Below, in pieces: positions 57,901 through 64,000 of a DNA stretch of 64,000 bases. Under the pieces are notes generated by a model, which made no database searches, had not been told where the DNA came from, and was given only the letters and a program-made list of their open reading frames with translations. The DNA lies in contig NW_026570276.1 of the NCBI RefSeq assembly GCF_019649055.1, positions 372,001-436,000 on the forward strand, given 5' to 3'. The stretch is from Paramacrobiotus metropolitanus (Eukaryota; Tardigrada; Eutardigrada; Parachela; Macrobiotidae). Both the position numbers and the translations under genes were made by a program. Each line of letters starts with the position of its first letter. The first letter of the stretch is position 1.

Positions 57901-60900
57901 ATTTCCTTTTTTATTTTTATTTCATTGAAACGCGGTAACATCACAGTTATAAACAGTTAATCATAAAAACAAAATTTCGTTTAATGACGCCGCTCCTTCC
58001 ATTGTTCCGAGCACGGAAGCGGCGTTTCCTCGCTGAATTTCCAGTGACATTCGCTGGCGGAGAAATTCGTGCGAGCGTGGCTCTCCCGTGTGCTGCTGAA
58101 GCCGCTTGGCGATTTCTTTCACTTACGGGTAGCTGACTTTCCCCATGGACCAAGTGTTTCGAAAGCCAGCGGTGCGAAGATATATCTACCCTCCAGATAC
58201 AAATAAAATCGCACTTTCTTCTCTTCCGCTTGTGCGGCAGCGGATCCTGCTGTCGTTGAAGTTGTTCGCAGATGTGACATAGCGACAGTGTCCACACATG
58301 TCACGTCCCATGCCAAGCACATACCGCGTTTCCAAGCGAAGGTGGTGCACTTACATTGTACGACGAAGCGACATTTACATTGTACGACTAGTACTCGTAT
58401 ACGTGATACACTGATACGTGATTCGTGTCCTTACAAGCATCCGGGTGGATGCAAAAATAGCGCAGAGTATAAGGCCACAATGCGGTCAGTACTGATACAT
58501 ATACTTCGCTTTGTTTCTCATTTCGACCGTTGTCAGAATACAGTTTCACTTTCCGATCACCCTCCATTTAAAGGGTACATACATGGTATCAGATTCGTGT
58601 ACCACTGTACATGCACGAAAATTTTCTTTTTCGGGCACTCCCAATCACATATTTTTTGCTTTGTTTTATGACATTCTGTAGCCAGATGATTTGTATAAAC
58701 TTGCGTGAAAAGCGTTTGTGAGCGCAACATCGGGTTCGCGAGTCATGGCTGTTAAAAAATTCAGAAAAAGTTTAAATGCATTCAGGTGTCCCACAAACTC
58801 ATTATGGACAGATCCCCTTTAAATTTTGCACAAAAGTGAAGGTTTTCCTGCGTGTAGACGAATTTGGTACCATGTACCGAGTCACTTCCTTCAAGTTTGC
58901 CTGCACTGGCCTACACAAAAAAAATAACTGGTTTTAATTTAATTGAATAATTACCGTAAAAATAAAAATTTATTCCGGCTTTGTGAAAGACACTGGTCAC
59001 TTAAGTTTTGAAATCTTCGATTCTTCGAATTTGATTAATATATAATAACATTATTTGCTTTGATTTCTTTGATGGGCAGCGTTTTTTTAGCTGATTTCTC
59101 TTTCAGTACTGGCTGAAAGCTGGCGCTGTCTTGGGCTGGCTGAAATAGCTGGCGCTTTCAAATAACAGATTAAGCACAGGATAACAAATTAAAAAAATAA
59201 TCATATAACTGTGAAGTGATAAGCAGTCCACGAAACGAACAATACTAGAAGTATACTTCTCAATACAGTATTAAAATAATTTTACGTGATGGGGAAAAAG
59301 AATCTGAAACTGCAGTCAGCTGTCACTAACCACGTAGGCGCGCACTGCAAGCGGGTGAACAGAACGTGACAACGGAAGGAATGCAAAACAAAGCGAAGTA
59401 AGCATGTACCTAAGACTGATGATCAGCGACACCGCAGTGTCAATGACTCAATACACTATAAGTCCCAACTGTCACTGTATTCCTCATAATGCATTTTACG
59501 TTTCAGGTGGTTCCCGCTTCCGTTTTTTTTACACGTACTAAGCCGGGGCCAGACTGAATACACGCCGTCGGTTGCCTTCGGCATCGTTCCATGGCTGGAT
59601 GACGCTAGCATGTGGCTATCCGATTGGTTGGTGAATGTCTTATCATAATACAGTATGTAAATCTGGTTGGTTTCGTGCTTTGTAATCTTACGCCGGTGTC
59701 GACAAGGTTTGTCACGACAAAAGTTGCTTCGACACGGCGTTCAATGACAAAACAAGGTTTTACTGGGGTGGTGCACCGCTTTATGCTAGCAGTAATATAA
59801 GACCGAAGAGAAACAGCTGTACCGCTTGTGCAAATATAAATTATTATAAATAATATAAATTATTGCTCACAGAGAATCTCTTTCTAATATATTTCTAAAA
59901 ATTCTCAGTGCGTGACCGACGGGACAAAAGGTCCTTTTGTTTGAACATGGAGGACCTTCGTCCACTTCGGTCGATAATACTAGAGATACGACTAATTGTT
60001 GTGCAAGCAGTGCAAGCATTTTTGTAGCTTATTTAACACCCGATTGCCTGTTTCAGGGTACTTGTAATGTTTTCATGGGAGCGTTTACTTGTTATCCTCT
60101 GTCCGTTTCACTTCCGCAGCCTGCAGCGAGTAACCGTGGCGCGTATTGTCATTCTAATCCTGCTGGTGCTGTCGCTGTTATTCAACATGATCAATTTTGC
60201 GGTTAACTACGAAGAACCCCACAAACACATGATCGGTGCACGGTACGGCTTCGATTCCGATGGATCTTCGTCCTGGGTCCGACAGTGGCTTTCGTTCCAC
60301 GCAAAAGCCAAGGTACGCATCCACCTTCTCGCCATACGAGAAAATATCGGCAGAAATTTGACAAATTCTCTCAAAAGCGCAATGTTACTTCAGCAACTTG
60401 CCCTGCACTTTTTTCGAACATCGCAGAAGCAATAAATCGGTGTTTTAATCAATATTTCTCGTCCTTAGATTAGTGTGCGCCTTCTGACATTTTTATTAAT
60501 CCTTCTTCCCAACTGCGTTCTCATCGGCTTCTTGGCATATTCTCGCCAATCCGAAATCAGCAGGATGCGGGCCACTCCCAACGTCCGTGAAGTCGCATCG
60601 TCGACGAGAAGGGACCAGAACAGCATTAACGTCATATTGCTCAGTAGCGCCGCACTGTTCCTGATAACGCGCGCGCCACAAACCTTTCAGATGTGCGCTG
60701 TGGCAGCCAACAGCAAAATCGGGCTGTATAATGCCGATGATTCCGTTACGCATATCACGGATGATTTTATCAATCTCGCCGTGCTGGTCGGTTACAGCTT
60801 GAATTTCTACGTGTACCTACTCACCGAGCGACAATATCGAGAGGGTTTCATGGCGGTCGTTGTCCGTCCACTAATTTCCTGTTGTATAACAACACTGCCA

Positions 60901-60966
60901 TGGAAAGACGAAGAAAGCTATGGAGGGGACGAGGGCAGTCCTACCGTCTCGACAACGGTAGTCTAA
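54928..60966 (+). CDS. rhodopsin-like GPCR, family 2, gene E (4 exons, 398 aa)
   Basis: Exons 54928-55250, 59507-59626, 60057-60312 and 60469-60966, with family phases 2, 2, 0. All motifs of gene D are present: VLCTVGNGLNLTVLLRS, SACHYMIATAVADLGSL, FSWERLLVILCPFHF, TRAPQTFQMCAVAANS and LNFYVYLLTERQYREGF. Intron 1 is 4.3 kb and carries a MULE transposon and a reverse transcriptase fragment, so correct splicing is not certain. The region just before exon 3 matches gene D, where it is open, but here has TAG and TAA. This fits intron status. The frame across all four exons is intact. Youngest duplicate of gene D by eye. Confidence 0.8.
56361..57906 (+). mobile_element. MULE-type DNA transposon, decayed
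   Basis: The left end reads GGGTGCGACTATTGTCACC, the right end inward GGAAATGGCTATTGTCACC. Both ends are arrays of CACCCCCTTTTGACTATTGT-like units pointing inward. A 9-bp target duplication TTTTTTATT flanks it (56352-56360 and 57907-57915). This length is typical of Mutator-like elements. The inner gene encodes a truncated, frameshifted transposase. The element lies in intron 1 of GPCR gene E, in the sense direction. Its ends match the MITE at 19.9 kb. Confidence 0.9.
56767..57810 (+). pseudogene. MULE transposase, frameshifted and 3'-truncated
   Basis: The first part (56767-57351) has an acidic N-terminus and a FAR1-like zinc/DNA-binding region: C at FDC, a second Cys pair at ECC, and NLKHNHPL with the usual His-x-His. 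The frame breaks in an A-run near 57345 and continues in a second frame (57360-57690) with VIFLDATYKLN, the first catalytic Asp of MULE transposases. A second shift near 57690 leads to a third frame with EVIFVDKDYGE, the second Asp region, and a stop at 57808-57810. The final catalytic Glu region and the SWIM finger are missing. So it cannot make active transposase. Confidence 0.85.
57961..58322 (-). pseudogene. non-LTR reverse transcriptase C-terminal fragment
   Basis: The minus strand encodes the tail of a retrotransposon polyprotein. It has CVDTVAMSHLRTTSTTAGSA, then YLEGRYIFAPLAFETLGPWG, and after a one-base frame change VKEIAKRL, FLRQRMSLEIQRGNAAS and a stop at 57961-57963. The Glu-Thr-Leu-Gly and Ile-Gln-Arg-Gly-Asn-Ala signatures are typical of the C-terminus of such polymerases. 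The catalytic domain is absent. It starts 46 bp after the MULE target duplication. Confidence 0.8.
58323..59506. other. rest of intron 1 of GPCR gene E
   Basis: It includes CATCCGGGTGGATGCAAAAA near 58440, also present near 48815 in intron 1 of gene D; this confirms the introns are related. No gene seen. Confidence 0.5.
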
Positions 60967-61905
60967 TGAGAAAACGTTTAACGGTACACGGCAGTGGTAC
61001 CAGAGTAGACCTTTGATTTTTCCATTAGCTGCTTCGACTATGATGCCTCACTGTTTCCAAATTCGCTTGTATGTCAACCAGCTGCATTATTATGTTTACG
61101 TTAACGTTATTTCGATTTCGCGAAGCCATAAGAAACATTTGGGCACTTGTTCAGTAGTGCAGTCTTGTGTGTTTCGTTTCCGTTACCGAGCGGAATCTTT
61201 GGAAAATTAACTTTATCATGTAATAAGCAGACGTGAAATAATGCTGGAAAAAATGAATCAAATAATCATGAACTCCATGGAAAAACAATTACAGTGAGCA
61301 CTGCTCCGTCTTTGTTGCTTAACAACGATAGCAAACAAACCGGTTGCAACACCAGTTCGTCGGGAAAGAAACTTCTTACTACAAAGATCAAAATAATTCA
61401 ATGTGGTGAATCAGACTGCCGACAATATTTGCTTTATCCGGCGTGCAGCTCCAACGACGTGATTTTCAATGGAATTCCATAAAGTCCGCAAGCTGTTCCG
61501 ATAATCGTTTCCGACCATGAAGAAGATTACCTAGCAAAGGGGCCAGGAACGTCAGTCAGTCATCCTTAATAACTGCGGAGCAAAGCGCAGATAGGCTTAT
61601 GAAAGTAACGTGGTTTAGAATCCCAAAATTTGGGTGCGCACACTTAAAAGTCAACCTTTCGTTTTCGTGCCCTCGCAATGAGTTTCCGTATTGTTTTCTG
61701 ACATTCTCTAGCGAAACATTTATTTGTATTGGCCTAAAAACCGATTGTGCGCACAATATCCAAATAGGAGCGAAAGTTTCGAAATTAATGTTACAATTTC
61801 AGAAAAAGGGAGGAATTCTGGTTCGGTACTTAGGCGGTCTTATAATAATTCCCGTTTTTCAGCAAAACTTTGAAGAAGACAGGTTTATTGTCAGGGAATT
61901 CTTAC
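60967..61905. other. intergenic between convergent receptors
   Basis: No gene seen. The region just after gene E resembles that after gene D (TTTCGATT..CGAAGCCATAAG..). It should hold exon 2 of the minus-strand family 3 copy, but none was found. Confidence 0.45.
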
Positions 61906-62691
61906 CGGTGTTCCGGCGTAACCTAAGAAGTAAACAGACCGTATCCATTGAAATGAACGCAGATGCGCCGCATAAAATACTGGAATAACCGCCGAGAAGG
62001 TGGAGTACGGTAGAAAGCACAGCAGATACCATACCGAAGCAAATAACAGAGTGTACGAAACCTGCAGTCGACGGCGGTAACGCGTGGCTTCCCTTGGCAG
62101 CGTTACCCTCGTACTGGTCTGTCGTATCCGGCGAAAATGTCGTATTAGCATAACAGTGTACAGCAGCAGAGTACCGGCTAACGGATTGACACCACAGCGC
62201 GGAGCGTGGGGAGGACGGACCGCGTCTCGGGATGAACCATGCAGATCTGCCATGACATTATTAAGCCCGTGGAAGGAAGAAATTGCAACTGCAGAATGGA
62301 ATGAGCCAGGATAATGCTTCAATAATTATCATAACTGCATACGATTCAAATGCAGTGCATATAAATGTGGGAGGGACAATGCAATGAGACGATTGATAGC
62401 CAAAAGCAACGATGTCCACTGACTCACAGCGGAAAATATTAAAGCTGCTTGCTCAACGATACCACATTCATTCAACGATAGGTGAAATAGTCCGAACTCG
62501 GGTAGGATAAACAGCGGATGAATGACGGATGTCATTACGAGCTCCGTACACAGGAGTTGCAGAATCAATACTTGACAGCCATTTCGATAACGACCTTTTT
62601 TGATAATACTAATAATGAGGCCGATTGTCAATATTGTGCCGATAATGAAGACGATAACTGTTACTGCAAACCAGGGAATCAACCAGCGCAT
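61906..62691 (-). pseudogene. GPCR family 3, frameshifted copy
   Basis: It aligns with the intact gene at 41.4 kb. 62691-62329 encodes TM1-TM3 with RWLIPWFAVTVIVFIIGT and LLAINRLIALSLPHLYALHL. The frame then shifts near 62340, reads SWLIPFCSCNFFLP (TM4), shifts again near 62270, and ends near 62165 before resuming as LLLYTVMLIRHFRRIR to TM6 and GYAGTP. The donor after GTP (GTAAGA, 61905) is kept, but no exon 2 for the rest of TM7 was found. The N-terminal extracellular stretch is also lost, with a stop just upstream of the first Met. Recent pseudogene: membrane segments are still well preserved. Confidence 0.82.
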
Positions 62692-62970
62692 TTTGCATTG
62701 TAATCAATGGCGTAAGTCCAGGTTTTGGTGGCATTTTTATGCCCTTTAAAGAGATTGTCATTTGTTATGTTCACACAGTACGCGTTCATTTTCGATAACT
62801 AGGAAATTCTGTTGCAAAATGGTGCTGATACAATGCGAGTCGGCGTGACATGTTCCTGAATTCTCCACAAAGCGTTTCTTTCCTAAACAACTCTTTCAGT
62901 ATTTACCATTAATTTGGCAGAGTACCGTTATTTATGGATGAACGGATGCCACCAGCTTCTTCCACTTGAT

Positions 62971-63026
62971 CACGCATTCCAAGGGCAATGAGCGAACTCA
63001 CGCATTCCAAGGGCAATGAGCGAACT
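62971..63026. repeat. 28-bp perfect tandem duplication
   Basis: CACGCATTCCAAGGGCAATG plus AGCGAACT occurs twice in a row (62971-62998, 62999-63026). Confidence 0.9.
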
Positions 63027-64000
63027 ACCCTTTAGAGATCTACATCGCAGTACTGATATACTATGTTTGTCAGATCCGTGTATTGTGTCGTGTGTCTGCA
63101 AGTTTCTTTGAAATGTAGGAATCGACTGGGTGCAGTCAAACTAATTATTCTCTGAGCAATCAGTATTGCATAACGGCGCTTGTGTTCCATATAGAACAAT
63201 GAAAATTGCCCCGACATTGCAGCTTTCTGCAGCAAGCGCAACAAATACAGTCATACAGAGCATCACACCAAACCGGCCAGCAGGTGCGGCTCACTTCACT
63301 TCTGCCACTCCCTATCGTGTTTGCAGTATTACACTTTTATTTCTGCTATCACTCGAAGACGACAACAACTCAACTGATGACAAATAACATTGCTATGTCA
63401 ATAAGAGAAACACTATTGCTGCTAAGCGGACATTGCACAGAAAACCTTCAACATAATTATAATCGCGCGACATAAAACTTGTATCAACTCGTCATACAAC
63501 ATGTACTGTTGTACGTTCGTAACACTCCCAAACCATACTCTAGTCTTTTACGGGGCATTCGAATCAGAAAAAATTTCTGTTATTTTGGAACCCTCGCGGC
63601 TCTGATCATACGGGGAAACACATGCAAAGCAAATTTTCTAATGTAGCGTTGTAATATAGAAATTCAACGTGGAAATGCCGCCAGTATTCTTGACATGGTT
63701 GAATGTGGTGGTACTTCCAATGAGCTGTTCTTGATTTTTAAGAAATGTTACCCCTTCACAATATTTAACGGAACCACTTCAAATTTACCCTGTAACAATT
63801 CCTGCAGAACAAGCCCAGTAATATAAGGGTGGGTCTTCAATTCGAAGCAAACCTAAATTTTGAAAATCGTATTTAGCTCCTTTCACGCTGCTCGACGCCT
63901 ATAACTCAAGGGAAACCAGTGAACAAATACTCCTCATAAGACGATTGCAGTCTACCGAAGAAGTACTGTATGTGTACACATTAATGTTTTAAAACGTCAG
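63027..64000. other. intergenic to right edge
   Basis: No gene seen. Short ORFs on both strands without recognisable motifs. Confidence 0.4.

Noticed and set aside
61599-61988. 129-codon plus ORF
   Set aside because: It overlaps the minus-strand family 3 receptor pseudogene and has no motif.
1-64000. tRNA, rRNA, CRISPR or bacterial operon features
   Set aside because: None seen; the split genes and element types are eukaryotic.

Overview
The window looks like nuclear DNA of an invertebrate animal. Genes are split by short GT-AG introns (some 60 nt, others 1-4 kb), base composition is AT-leaning, and protein families are metazoan: PHD finger, lipocalins and large lineage-specific sets of rhodopsin-type receptors. 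A tardigrade or other ecdysozoan is a guess from gene style only. Most genes had to be assembled exon by exon. I used splice sites and codon phase as the test, so every multi-exon model is an inference from sequence; no transcripts were available.

Left part (1-17 kb): two genes point away from each other across about 0.8 kb. On the minus strand (987-6679) is a split gene resembling KDZ-type transposases, with Cys pairs and a conserved Asp-Gly motif. A young 1.9-kb gag-only LTR retroelement sits antisense in one of its introns (2544-4460). On the plus strand (7509-16959) is a 13-exon, 791-residue gene with a P-loop ATPase core, a basic nuclear signal and a C-terminal PHD finger. All exon phases close without a frameshift. 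A transposase-like protein beside an ATPase with a chromatin reader is the most unusual arrangement here and could be a two-gene mobile or domesticated system.

Middle (17.4-22.7 kb): an 82-bp GC-rich satellite (17401-18527) is followed by a secreted protein gene with two lipocalin repeats (19488-22733). Its second intron carries a MITE-like element.

Right part (23-64 kb): a chemoreceptor-like cluster with three families of divergent class A receptors. Family 1 has two single-exon genes on the minus strand. Family 2 has four four-exon genes and three decayed copies, all on the plus strand. Family 3 has one intact two-exon gene on the plus strand and one frameshifted copy on the minus strand. 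Introns and spacers hold foldback elements and MITEs, a decayed MULE transposon whose ends match the MITE in the lipocalin gene, and a non-LTR reverse transcriptase tail. The picture is tandem duplication, pseudogene formation and transposon insertion in a fast-evolving receptor locus.
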